From positions 71,293,917 through 71,357,916 of the forward strand of contig OX104113.1 of NCBI GenBank assembly GCA_944474755.1: DNA of 64,000 bases, in the 5' to 3' direction. Under the pieces are notes generated by a model. That model worked only from the letters and a program-made list of their open reading frames with translations, was not told the origin of the DNA and searched no databases. This document shows positions 25,258 through 37,700 of the stretch, piece after piece (position 1 is the stretch's first letter; each line of letters opens with the position of its first letter). Both the position numbers and the translations under genes were made by a program. Source of the DNA: Limnoperna fortunei. Lineage: Eukaryota; Mollusca; Bivalvia; Mytilida; Modiolidae.

Positions 25258-25530
25258 TGATATAGTCAGTGTCTAAATTTACTGCCCTGAAATTTCGAAA
25301 ACTTTTCTAACTTGAAGGTTTTTCTATTTTTCAAGGTGTAGATAGACTTAGCCGGATTTGGTAAAAAGTTTTGGAATGTTGGTGATAAAAGATCTACAAC
25401 ATTTTGATAATTTGGATATTTAATAATGTTTGGGTTCAATCGCCACTGACGAGTCTTCATTAGACGAAACACGCGTCTGACGTAGTAAATTCTTTTAACC
25501 TTGGTAACTTTGATGACATTTTTTTACTAT
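25258..25530 (-). repeat. Dispersed repeat with cgaaacacgcgtctgacgta motif
   Basis: The block around 25465-25520 (gacgaaacacgcgtctgacg, then taacttt gatgac) resembles a motif I remember as frequent in mytilid genomes, near ends of retroelements. The 68-codon minus-strand frame across it is likely non-coding. Family assignment rests on memory, not on a search. Confidence 0.4.
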
Positions 25531-26348
25531 AGCATTTTACGGGTGTGCAGTTAGCAGTGGATTCGATATTAGATATTCGATATTTCACACCCGTTAGCAT
25601 TTTCAGGTAACGCAAGGTGCGGGAGAATACGGAACAATTGGTTGTAAATATCGATCCTCAAAACAGCATCACCTGGTTTCATTTTAAATGCTATAAAATG
25701 TCAATGCATTAATACAATCTAGAACAAGTTCCACTTGTTTTATATGATATACTCCCAGACACTGTCTAATAGTAAAAGAAAGTTCCGACGGAAATCACGG
25801 TGGATATTTTGAACACTGTTTTTACTCATTTATTTATGTACGAGTTATCTTTTTTAAAATGACGAGTGAAATTAAGGATCCTGATGTAAATCCCGCAAAA
25901 CATTAATCTGTGAATAAGGTTAAAGGAATCTTACTACTGCATATAAGCAGACACGTATTTATAACAAAAGCTAAAATGTAGGACGCACGGTATCACTACT
26001 GCTTCCTACCTAAGCATTAAAAGGCGTCATTTTCTACTGCAGAAACAATCGGTATAAAGAGATGTTTTCAAAGCTGTCTTGCTATATGTTTTTAAATAAA
26101 AAATTATTTGAATTAGGTTATTGGTAAATAGGGCTAAAGGATGCTACAAAACCTAATAAGCAGCTTTTATGTCTTAGTCAATAGTGGTGCTACGTGTGAG
26201 ATGTATGCAAAAATGCTTTACAATGATTGTGGAGCTTCGAAAATTGTGTTGATGTTATATCACAGTGTGTGACATTTCCTTAAGAGGTTTAATGTAATGC
26301 AGCTAAAAGGTCAGTAAAATGTGGTAATTTGTTCTTTCGTTTGTTTCA

Positions 26349-26582
26349 TTGGTGTTTGACGCCACTTTTAGCATTTTCTAAGCTAAATCCAGGCGTCCAC
26401 TTCTTACCCGGGAAAAAGCCCGAGTTCACTTGTGATTAACCCTGAAATTTATAATGAACTTCAGTATACCTGGCAATCCTTGTCTGAAGATGGGCTTTAT
26501 GTCACAACCTCCTTTTTGACAGTCGGTAATTAATTATTGAAGATGGTTAGCTACCTAGACCACTCGGCCATTGAGGCTCATG
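26349..26582 (-). mobile_element. Diverged copy of the tRNA-derived SINE
   Basis: Keeps the body start (tgacgccacttttagcatttt), a cctggcaatccttgtc block and the complement of the A box at the right end (ccactcggcca). The centre is strongly changed and no target duplication is visible, so this is an older copy. Confidence 0.7.
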
Positions 26583-26585
26583 TGA

Positions 26586-28548
26586 CAGCTAAACCTATAT
26601 AACATATACCGTTACAGACTTGAACGTTCAGGTCTCATATGGTTCGAACAGACCCTCTTAACTCCTGATCCATATATAGGTCTTATTGCTAATAAAAAAT
26701 GTTTATAGGACTACTATCATGCAACAATTCAGCAGTTTCATCGAAATGACTAAATTTCCAGTTTTATTGTGACAAATACATGAATTCTACAGTTGTTGTG
26801 CATTGTACCTATATTCTAATTAAGTTAAAATCATAAAAAAAAGTAACGAATGGTGATAATTATAGTTCCTAGATCCTTGCTACCTATATAATATGAAGCT
26901 GCATGGCGATCAACAGGTACACATTCTACCATTTTATACATAGTCTTCAAATTCAACACAGTCATCAGGTCTCGACATAAAACTAATATTAACCTGCATT
27001 TACGTCTTAAAACAAAACAAAAGTTGGATTTTCTTGTCACATTACAGGTTATTTAACTCGTATTTATTTCAATCAGTATGAAATATTCTATACGTTTCGC
27101 AGGTTCATTTTCGATCATATGCAACTATTACTGTCATAATTAGGTTCGATAACTCTGTTTATCAATGAACGACTCTTGTGTATCATTAACACCAAAATTT
27201 TATAATGTATCAAACTGCTTTTATTAATAATAAAATTATTGTATGTTTTTTTTTATCATAGTATTAATATTTGACAATTTTTTCCATTTTTTATATGTAC
27301 TTTTATTTTTTATCTTGATCATTTATGGAGTTACTAGTTTATTGTTGTTTACCCGTGGCATCATTATTTTTTTATACTCAAAACTACTACTATAGTTCAT
27401 AATTTAATCAAATTATCAATGAATTATGGTTACCTAATAAACATTTGTGACAGATGTGTTATTTGGAACACCTTTAATCAGGGACAGTCTATACTAACTG
27501 TCAGTATAGACTGTCCCTGCTTTAATGTATTGAAATTTAACTGTGTCATCCTAATAAAGCTTGTACTGCTATAAACTTGTATTCTCTGTACAGGATGTTT
27601 GTTGAACAGTTTATTCCTTAAAACTTAAATTGGGATATTTTTGTAATTACTTTTATAGAAATACGTTATAAATGTTTATCACAAAGTTCATTACCACATT
27701 TTCAATTCACGACAATATATATGCCATTGCAGTTCGTTCTACTCTTTCTAATGACAGTATTTTGCAAGTCAAATACTCTTAAATGTTTTTTTTTTTTTTT
27801 GTAAAATATTAACATCAAAGTTAAACATGTTACAAATTTCTGAGATATAATTATACCTTAAAAATACCACACAACCCTGTCCCTTGTCTGAACCACGTGG
27901 TCTGAACTCCGCCATATTAAAAATTGTAAAATGAGCGAATTTCAAATGCAATGGGAAGTATGAAGATCAGAAATTAAAGTGTTAAAAATGTAAAAATTAA
28001 ATACATAAATGTGTCTACTATTTGTAGATATGTGCAAAACATAGTTTATAAGAACTGTATTTATGCAATTTACGTCAGAAGTGGTGCATAATTGACTATT
28101 TCCCATTGAAGCAATGTAACCAGAAGGCAGAAAATAAGGCTTTTTTCAAACAAAATGGGAAGTATTTTGTAAGTAATCTAAACTGATAAAATTTATATCA
28201 TTCGAAAGATTAGAGAATGTAGAATTGAGAACAATGTGCAAAACATATATATTTTATTTATTTAACAAGATATCGGCGTTTTTTAATCGTCCCATTGATT
28301 TTCTATTGAGGGAAAATCCAATATGGTTGACCAAAATACGTCACAGAAGTCACGTGATGTCGCTATTAGTTGTATATGAGGTTATTATAACATAACGAAC
28401 CATTCATCTTGATACAATTAAAATCCACAACATCAAAATATCCATAAAAATCAATAACATGTAATAACTATATTCGAACTAAATTATATGAATCCGAATA
28501 TCTATTGCAACAATAGAAAACATGACAGAATTTTTTTGAATTTCTAAA
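26586..28548. other. Intergenic, AT-rich; one perfect hairpin
   Basis: Lies downstream of the Ig/CBM14 gene on the minus strand, so it may include its 3' UTR. Apart from the hairpin at 27479-27519, no exon was recognised. The segment 27880-28370 is richer in CpG and may be a worn repeat; its ends could not be set. Confidence 0.4.
27479..27519. other. Perfect 17-bp stem, 7-nt loop hairpin
   Basis: The arm cagggacagtctatact pairs without mismatch with agtatagactgtccctg around the loop aactgtc. The flanks cctttaat and ctttaat are direct repeats. It is not a known terminator or microRNA form (stem too short). Confidence 0.8.
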
Positions 28549-28793
28549 TTACGACATGTTATTCAGACACTGGTCAAATGTTAATAATGGTGTCAGTCTT
28601 TTCAGTGTCTGACGATCACATATAGTATCATTAAAATGTGCACAAGTACACAGCTTCGGTTCCCAATATGTGTCTTGGCCACACCATTGTACCACTGGAC
28701 TACCATTATCACACTGGTGAAAGATGTTACAATATACCTTATCTGCATAGTACCGAACCCTATCAGTTAAATCTGTACAGTTTAGTCTGCATC
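28549..28793 (-). CDS. Ig/CBM14 gene, last exon: peritrophin-A (CBM14) domain and stop
   Basis: Entered in phase 1 after tattttgcag; 81 codons including the TAA stop at 28549-28551. Cysteine spacing is C-x15-C-x5-C-x9-C-x12-C-x7-C, counting NCTD as first and CTC's second Cys as fifth, which fits the peritrophin-A chitin-binding consensus. Aromatic residues RYYADKVY and DTYWEP stand where sugar-contacting residues are usual. Two additional cysteines (GCR at the start, first Cys of CTC) could form a fourth bridge. A short tail follows (LLTFDQCLNNMS). Confidence 0.85.
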
Positions 28794-31700
28794 CTGCAAA
28801 ATATCAAGACAAAAGACGTATTGTCTGGTTTCTTAAAAATAACCAGAACAGTTTCAAGTTATTACCATTAAAATAAGTCAAACCTTTATTGTGTGACCTT
28901 TCAAGGTAATATGAAATTAAGTTCACGAAAGACGGTTGTTCTTTATATATAGGTTCCAAAACGCACTACAAAAGATAACAAAATTGTTGTCTTTATAGAC
29001 AGTTTTTCATGTCTAGAGTTGACATACTGGCCTGGCCGTTTGTACTGTTGCGTTTTAGCATATAACACAATTTATACAACAAAATTCAATACCTATTGGG
29101 TATAGAAATAGGATATGGTGGTTACCGACATGTGTTTTATTGTTTGTAGTTGTCGGTCATTCACTTGTACTACAGATGCAAAACACTGATGTGAATAATA
29201 TGTGTTGAGCTTATTGCATGTCTGAAAGAACCATTGTACGAGTATTTTGCGATCGTCTACTGAAGACTCGTCAAACTCAAACATTACAGGGAAGAAATAA
29301 TTCAGATTTTGAAGAGATTTGCATACCTGATAAAGCAAAAGACAATAATATAAAGAAAACTAGAAATAAAACCAACTAACAACCGGAAATAAACTGAAGT
29401 TTTCAGGAAAGGAAAGCAGTTCCTTCTTCACACCTGGCAAATGCCATGTTACTCTGGGTAAACTTCCAAACGGGTCTTAAAAATAAAACAAAAATAAAAG
29501 AAAGCCTCAAGTATAAACAAAAAAGACAAAACACCACGGGAATCATGATTCGGACTGAATATTCAAACGCATTAATATATGTATTACTTACCAAGGTCAC
29601 TACAGATTGGTATTGTTGTAGTCAAATTCTCAGCAAGTTGCCTGTCATTCACTGTCATTAGTAGTACACACGAGATGCTTGCGTAGTCTGATAATTGTGC
29701 TAAATGAAGTGAAACTTGAACAACAACATCCCTGCCACTTTCGCCATCTCTGTTGGTGCAAGTACTAGTACTTGGTAGTAAGTAAGACAATGATTCGGTA
29801 TTACCATATATGGCCAGAGAACTTGGCACACAAGATTTTGTTAATTTACAGGAAACATGGATGTTTTCGTTTTTGTATGTAGTTTTTTGTTCCATCTGTG
29901 GATCTAAAAACAGTTATAGTTCTTTTTGATGTAAACTTTGTGGTTCTGTTAAGTGCATTGAGTTTTTGGTTTGCTTTTTAAAGACTCTTTCCCGCTCCGT
30001 CCATTCCAACGAGGTTTTACACACCAAACCAGTTCGGCAAGTTTATGTATTATTTTTTGTATTAGAATGTTAAATTTATCAATAATCTTTTTTTTATTTT
30101 GTAGATTGAGCCAATGTCGATATGTTCACGATTTTTGCATTTAACAGAAAGATTTACTGTATTTTCTGTATTAATATTTAAAATTTCAAAATATTTGGTG
30201 TCCCTCTCCTGCCTAAAATGTGTTGACTCTTTTTTTTGTTATTCAGAAAAGAGTTACGTTCGAAGGAAAGAAGAGAGGTAAAACAAATTATGCATTTGAA
30301 AGCGAGTTCTGTAACATTTTATAAATCATGTTGCCCTGCTGTTTTGTTCGGTTGTCAAAGAATCCATTAATCTTTTTGATCCAACCGCAAAAACCCCATA
30401 ATTTTATTGTAACATGAACACATTTTCTATAATAATACTGAAATAATGTGCTTTCATGTCGGTTCTTTGCTACAAATCATCGTTAATACAATACAACATG
30501 TTTATCAACAAACCTTTAACACGGATTTGGAATTCCGATGTGCTATCTGATCCGTTTTCATACTGCAAAGATAACTTGTATCTACCCGTATTTCCACATG
30601 TGACATTGTTGTTTATCAGACGTATAATTTGTCCCAATCTTGAAATGTTATAATCAATCACCCAATCATCAACTTGTTGTGTAAATTCATACGTCGATGA
30701 ATTTACCGTGATGCTTATTTCGTATGGTGCATGAAAGTAATTTGAAGATATATGTTTAAAACTTATTAAAGTAAGTTTGCTGACTATTGAGACGTGACCG
30801 GAAAAACATATTTGTTCCCCCAAGGAAGTTGCAGATTCATTATTTGAACCTAAAATAAAAGAAAGATTACGTAGGTAAGGTTTGAATACAACCTTGTCTG
30901 CATATTATTTCTAATCCAATTGTTTCGATATTTTATTCCTGTTAGAAAATATATTTATAGGATAATTAATTGGGCGGAGTGAATATCCAAAATATGATCA
31001 CGAGCGCACGAGTTTAAGCTGATGCTTTATGCGGCACGAGTGATCATATTTTGGATATTCACGATGCCCAATTGATTATCCTATTTATTATATAGATCAA
31101 AATTGTTTTCGTAAAATTTTAATGCTAAATCCTAAATTTTATGAACGGCGGATGAATATCTGTATAGTACAATACCAATTGCAACTTTGGCGGGAAAAAA
31201 CCCGAGAGTGAAAATAAACGATAATTTTTACATGTGATTAACCGTGATTTCTGTCACTTGGAAAATTCGATATTTCATATCTATCTATATAATAAAAGTT
31301 ATATATAAATGAAGGTAATAACAAAATACCTAAGACCGAAGAAACTGTCAAAAACGACAATCCACATATCAAATTCGTAGCACGTAAATATTCATTTTGA
31401 TTGTTTGTTCAAATAGAATTTTATTTATCACTTATTTTCAGTAATAGCATGACTTCCAGTCTTTAATGAAGAAGTAAATCATAGTAACAGTTTGTCCACT
31501 AATACCAACTACCTATGCCACTGCCACAATGGCTCCAGAAAAGAATATTATATATGAGCTATAGGTCGTCTTTCCTCTTCCAAGGTCTGACATTTCCCTA
31601 GACATGACATTGAGTAGCCCGACAGGTGTGTAAGCTAGTAGAGGCAAGCACTGCTTACTCATCTGGAGTACCTAAGTGCACCTATGGGCTTTATTCGTTT

Positions 31701-34700
31701 CTGGCTACTCACTTTCTGATTTTTCTAGGGTTTTATTTCATGTTTTGTATGTTTGTTTCAATCAGTATTTGTAATGTTCCCTAACTGAAGTTCTTTTCTT
31801 GTCGTATGATCATTTTTCTTGCCGTTTTATTTTAAATTAACATAATAGAGGCCAATAAACAAGCCTCTATTTACATAGCCATAAAAAAGTAGGCAAAACC
31901 AATACTTCTGAACAGTGCTTATTGGAAAAAATCTTTAAAAAATGTTCAAACCATATCTTTGGGACCAATATGGACATAAAAATAATATAGGACACAAACA
32001 AATGAACATAAATGTGAAATCGCAACTGAGTGTCGAGGTTATATAAAGATCATTATATTAGGCAAAACACCCTTTTATGGTGGTACAACTTCATCTGAGC
32101 CAAAGGTAAACAGACAAAAAGGAAAGAATATAAAAAATAACATAAATAAGAGTATATAAAAGTAGTTATGATACATGACACATCGTCTCATGGTAATGCC
32201 TCAATATGAAAAATGTCCAAGGCCTAGGCGAAAAAAGACCAAAGTTACATTCTGCTGTAAAAGCTTTCTTTAAGGAAAATTTCTTATATTTGACTTTAAG
32301 ACCGAAGTTCAAGGTCCTATAAATGTCATTATAGTAGGCAACGCGCCCTCTTATAGTGATACATCTAACGTCTTAGTCTAAAGGCAATACGGTAAGAGAC
32401 TTGATAGAAATATCAATATAAAAATTAACATCAATTTGACATTGCGGTCAAATGTCAAGGACATATAGAGATCATTAGAATACGCGACACACGATCTCAC
32501 TGTGATGAAACAATATGTACAATAGAGAAAAAAGTTACAGGACGGCAATCGGCGACAGTAAGTTGTCATCAATAGTTTGAAGGCCTTTATTTCTAGATTT
32601 CAGATATGTTTGTTATAATTCGTATTTTTCCAAAAGTCCAATAGTTTTTGTGTGAAAAAAGTTAAACAAAGTCATTTCGATATACTTACATACTAAAGCG
32701 TCTGAAAAGAAATAATATATTCTGTATTAGTAAGTAGTAAGTGTGTTTTTTTTAATATACACAATTACATTGTATTTGTCAATCATTTTCATAGATAAAT
32801 TACAATGAAGCTTCAACAATAAAAATATATTATATTATTGATCAAATTGCTATTCACGGCACAACTTCCATTGATGCAGTTACGGTGTTGTTCTTAATGA
32901 TGAACAGTAATGAACACGATCTCTTACCTGCCGTTACCGCTGTAAGGACTGGCTCTACATTAAAAAAAATTAAGTAAACCATGTATTAGTCAAATACAAA
33001 AAGCAATTGATATTCTTCACTTATAGCAAAACCATATATTTGAAAGATGCATTTTGAATAATTGACTCGCAACATTTAAAGAATTAATTATAGATTAAAT
33101 AAACTTAATACAAAAGGTCCTGTTCATCTCTGGGTGAACGTTTCTTATTGAGCCGCAGCTCACACATTGTTAGCTTTATAACCTTACATGAATTATGCAT
33201 TATGACTTGTTTATTTTCCATACCTTATATTAATATGTAGTTGAGAGCATTACAAATACTCAAATTATTATTTATTACCATTTTGTTTATTGGTTTTAGT
33301 CATCACTATCGCTAATACTACTACACTGGCAATAACCATTATAACAAAATTGCCGGGAAAACACAGACCCTGTAAAACAAAATAGATTTAAATGACAGAG
33401 ACAATAATCAAACATAAAATAAGATGAAGGAATGAGAAGATGACGCGACTATTCATTCATTGTCTAATCACGTTTTATCGGAGATGTCAATTCATGGTTG
33501 CCACGACAAAGAGTCTAGTTTTCGGTTATTCTGTTCATCCGATAGACACATTTATGGAAAATCTTTTCTGTACAACTTAAGGTTCAGCAGTGTAGTTGAC
33601 AAGTTTCTTAATAAATAAGATATTTCTATATCAAAAAATTATAACTCATATGTAATTAGTTCGTGATTATTTAAAGTCACAAAAATCTCTTATTAAGTAG
33701 CCCAAAAAGATGTTTTGGCGACTTATTGTTTTTCCACCGTTTCTTATTATTATTTTTTTTTCGGTTTCCACTTTCTCATTTCTCAGAGACGCCTTAATAG
33801 AATCAAATGAAACTTGGCTCAGTTGTAGATCGACATATGGAGGGGTGCAGTCAATAGTCAGAGGTTTGATAATGGCTGCCATTTCAAAATAGCCGCCGCT
33901 TGACCACACCCACCCAAAAATGGCAAAAAAGTTTCCCGTGGTCCGATTTGGTATGAAAATTGGTATGAAGGTAGATTTTTAGTATTTCGAGTGAAACGCT
34001 ACCTTTGAAATTTTTTCCGACGTTGAGTTTCAAAATGGCCGCAATAAACGTGTATAATTTTCAACGTTACCCGATCTCGATGAAATTTAATGTGCTGCGA
34101 TTACAACAAAATTTGGTGTGGAGGTAGATTTAAGTGTCCCGAGTGTAATTCTACATTTGTAGATTTTGGTTCGACCGTGCATTTCAAAAAAGAGCTTGCC
34201 AAAAACGCGTCAAATTTTAAACTATCATATTTTAATGAAATTTGATGTGTAGGTACATTTTAATGTTCTGACTGGAACGCAATACTATCCATGGGGATTT
34301 TTGGCGACTTCTGTGTTGGCACCCCAACACATTATTTTTACTTTTTTAACTTACAATTTTTTTGTTGTTCTTTTTTTCATGGGAAACATCAATACAAGGC
34401 GGTTCATTTGTTATCTATAAGAAAAATGTCAAGAATAAAACAGAATTACAAATTTTCAAAAATACGATTTTTCATAAATAAATATGTGAAGTCCATATAA
34501 AGCAGTTGTTAAAATTATTTTCTAATTAAATTCACAACATGCTATATATGATGAAATGGGAAACTGCAAACATTATTTTAAGTCTTTCATATGTGGTTTT
34601 TGGACAAAAATTAACCAATTCATTTGACATTTTATTACTACACATAAAACCTACAGCACGTAAGAGTGTGCCATTTCTCCTGCATAACAAAGTTATCTTG

Positions 34701-37700
34701 GTTGTTGCAATCATGTTTATGTGATTAAAGAATTTATCAAATCTTTCATTTTAAATTGATGTCTAACACATCACGGTAATTTTAAAGATGTCGTCAAAGA
34801 GATTCATTGTAAAATTCAGTTATATATTTAAAATGTGGGCGAATCATTTGCAACATTTGCAACTATTTGGCAGTAGTCAGAAGCAAAAGAGTTATTTTAA
34901 AATTCTTTTTGACTACACACATTTTAACATTAAATATTAAACAATGTCAACGGATTTTATTCTTACAGTTGCATTAGCGAAAGAAATAGGGCTGATGTGT
35001 ATTTAAACTTAAAGTTTTATTTATGATTAGGATGTTTCCCTTATTATTACTGCAATTATTAGTTAATTCAGAAGTCATTGAATTCGTTTGACAATAGTTG
35101 ACCCTGTCATTTGAAATTTAGACGTAAACATTACATGAATTTACATGTATACATATTATGCGTACAAATTAAAAGTTTTACACGCAACTTGAATAACCCT
35201 CATATTAGACAACAATTCTTTAAATCGAGCAAATGCATATTATTTTAAGTATTTGAGATTTTTTCATCACTTAAAGAGTGCAACCAACTAGAATTAGGGT
35301 GAACATGGAAGCTATTCTTTGTGGGTTTTCTGCCACCTATAGGCATTATATGTGTATAGTGTTATGTTAAATTCAGAAGTTTTATATGAAATTTTCAAGT
35401 TTTTTATGCAGAAGGTCGGTGGTTTTCACCAGGTACTTCGACTTCCTCTTAAAAAAGTTAACACTTTGATATATCTAAAAAAAATGCTGAAAGTGGATCA
35501 CAATCAAACAAAAACAAAAACAGAATATACCATTACGGATATGTAACTAATGCATGACAAATAATGAAACAAATATTTCTTTGTATTACCAGTTCACAAT
35601 AAATGCTTAAACTGATTATTATTTCGAGTATGATTATACAACGATTTGATTTTTGACTGACTATTTATATTACCGAATCTTTTCGTGGCGAGTCTGGTTG
35701 AACATAAGAGCCAGAAGAGCGATAAGACATCTGAAATAAAAAAAAAATCACCGTTTGATCAATCACACGCATCCCACTTATCTTCAATAATGACTAACAC
35801 ATAGTCACTGATTAAAGTATTAATTTACTGGTAGAGAGACAAAAGATAAATTCCAGTTTTCATCAAATTTATTTAAATGCGACATTGTATTTACATAATT
35901 GTGTTTTATATGATATCAAAACTAAGGCTCATCTACAATGTTAATGGTAAAGGATTGAAAGTTTTTCTTCGGAGGATTTTAGTTTTCAGCGGGTATTCCT
36001 GCTTTTCTCCCAGATAAAAATTGATACAATGAAAAGTCTGACAAACGTCTAAAAGTAGCCTCACACGTCATTAAGTTTAAAGACTATTGAAAGTTTTTAT
36101 TTATAAACTCATAAGTAAGTAAAGTTTGCCGAAAAATGAAAAATTGAATATACTTTTTTATCCTTTTGTAATTCTGTAAAAATGGCCTACACACATTTTG
36201 TATACAAGGAAGTAAATAAGTTGTTTTCCATGTATTGTGGCAATGTATGTTAAACTTTATAAATCTGTGACGAAAAATTGTATTTTAATGTATTGGGTAA
36301 TTATATCATGAATACAACCCCCCCCCCCCCCCCCAATGTAATCTTAGTATATTTTTGTGCAGTCTTATTCTAATACCCTTTCTAGTCACCTAAATTCTAA
36401 AACAAATTAACAAATTTCAACCTAAAATAAAGTAAAAACAAACCATTACGTATGTGTAGATCAATTCGAAATTTAATCATTTTGAAAGATATTAATTAAT
36501 TAGTAAAGTTTTTAACTGCATTAACCTGCTATTTTTGTTTTATCTTTGCAGCGTGATGAATATGACATTTTTTATGATATTTAAAATTGAACAAATAAAA
36601 AACGGGAATTTTTGCCTTCCCGGAAGAGTTAGATTTTTGTGCCTTTACCATTTGTGCGACAGATACTCCGTAAACCAATTCATGATGGCGAGCATATTAT
36701 TAACATCACTTTGGCTATCATTAAACCCTGTTTTATTAGCCCCTCAATGAGCAGCAATTCTCTGTCAATGATGTGTATGAATTGCATGCCCGAATACCTT
36801 ATACGCTATACCATATGAAGCGAATTTTGCTGAAACACTACTACAAAGAAATGCAAAATTTATTACTGGAAAATTGAAGTTATCTTGTTGGTCGTATATG
36901 CTGGCGTCCCACTAATAGACACCAGATGATCAACAGCCAGTCGGCAGCGGAAGCAATATACGATTTAGACAAAAGGATATACGATGGTACTCGAATCGCA
37001 CAAGATGGCACCCAAAGCACACTTGAAGTTAACAAACAATTTAATTTTTTATTACCACCAGACATACTTAGTGCACACAAAGGTAATACGATCGCTAGAA
37101 GACGTCGTGTTAAGAGACACGAACGGAACTAAGATTTGAAGGCGTTCCGTGCCTTAGTTTTTGTTGTTGTTTATTGATCAACGAATGACATATTGCCTCA
37201 ACTGTATGAAGAACTGGACTGTTTTACTCACTAAAAAAGTCTTCGACTGAACCCTGGGCATTGGTTCAATATAGAAACACTTTAAGTATTATACACATGC
37301 AACAAATGGTGGATTTCAGAAACTGCAAGTATTTAGGTGTTTAAAATTTCACAAAAGCCCCAATACACAAAAAGAATCGACGTTACCGTGCAGACTATAT
37401 TAGAAAATAAGTAAAGACACGCAAAATCCCCGTTACACAAATGTGAGAACAACGGCAAAACAAACAGAGATACACAACAAAAACGTAACTCAAGTTGTTT
37501 TCCTTTTCGTTTTTGCCTTTTCGATATTCGAAAATGAAAATGGTATTTTTTTTTTCTTTTAGTCATCAACTTTCCTTTTTGTTATTTGAATGGGAAAATG
37601 AACTATTTTCCTTTTCGACATTCATTTTCCTTTTCGTTATTCATTTTCCTTTTCGTTATTCAGTTTCCTATTCGTTATCCGAATAGGAAAATGAACCATT

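Larger units (their letters stand above)
35395..37480. repeat. Segmental duplication, copy A
   Basis: Closely matches 54376-56625 over its whole length in the same orientation: SINE-tail fragment, exon copy A, a second worn SINE fragment, then a block with a conserved short plus-strand frame. Compared with copy B it has a C-run (36320-36336) where B reads aaagaaaac, and lacks about 115 bp present in B near 56392-56505. Confidence 0.9.

Noticed and set aside
26831..27040. Minus-strand frame with a possible donor
   Set aside because: No acceptor, no recognisable product and no fit with the phases of the neighbouring gene.
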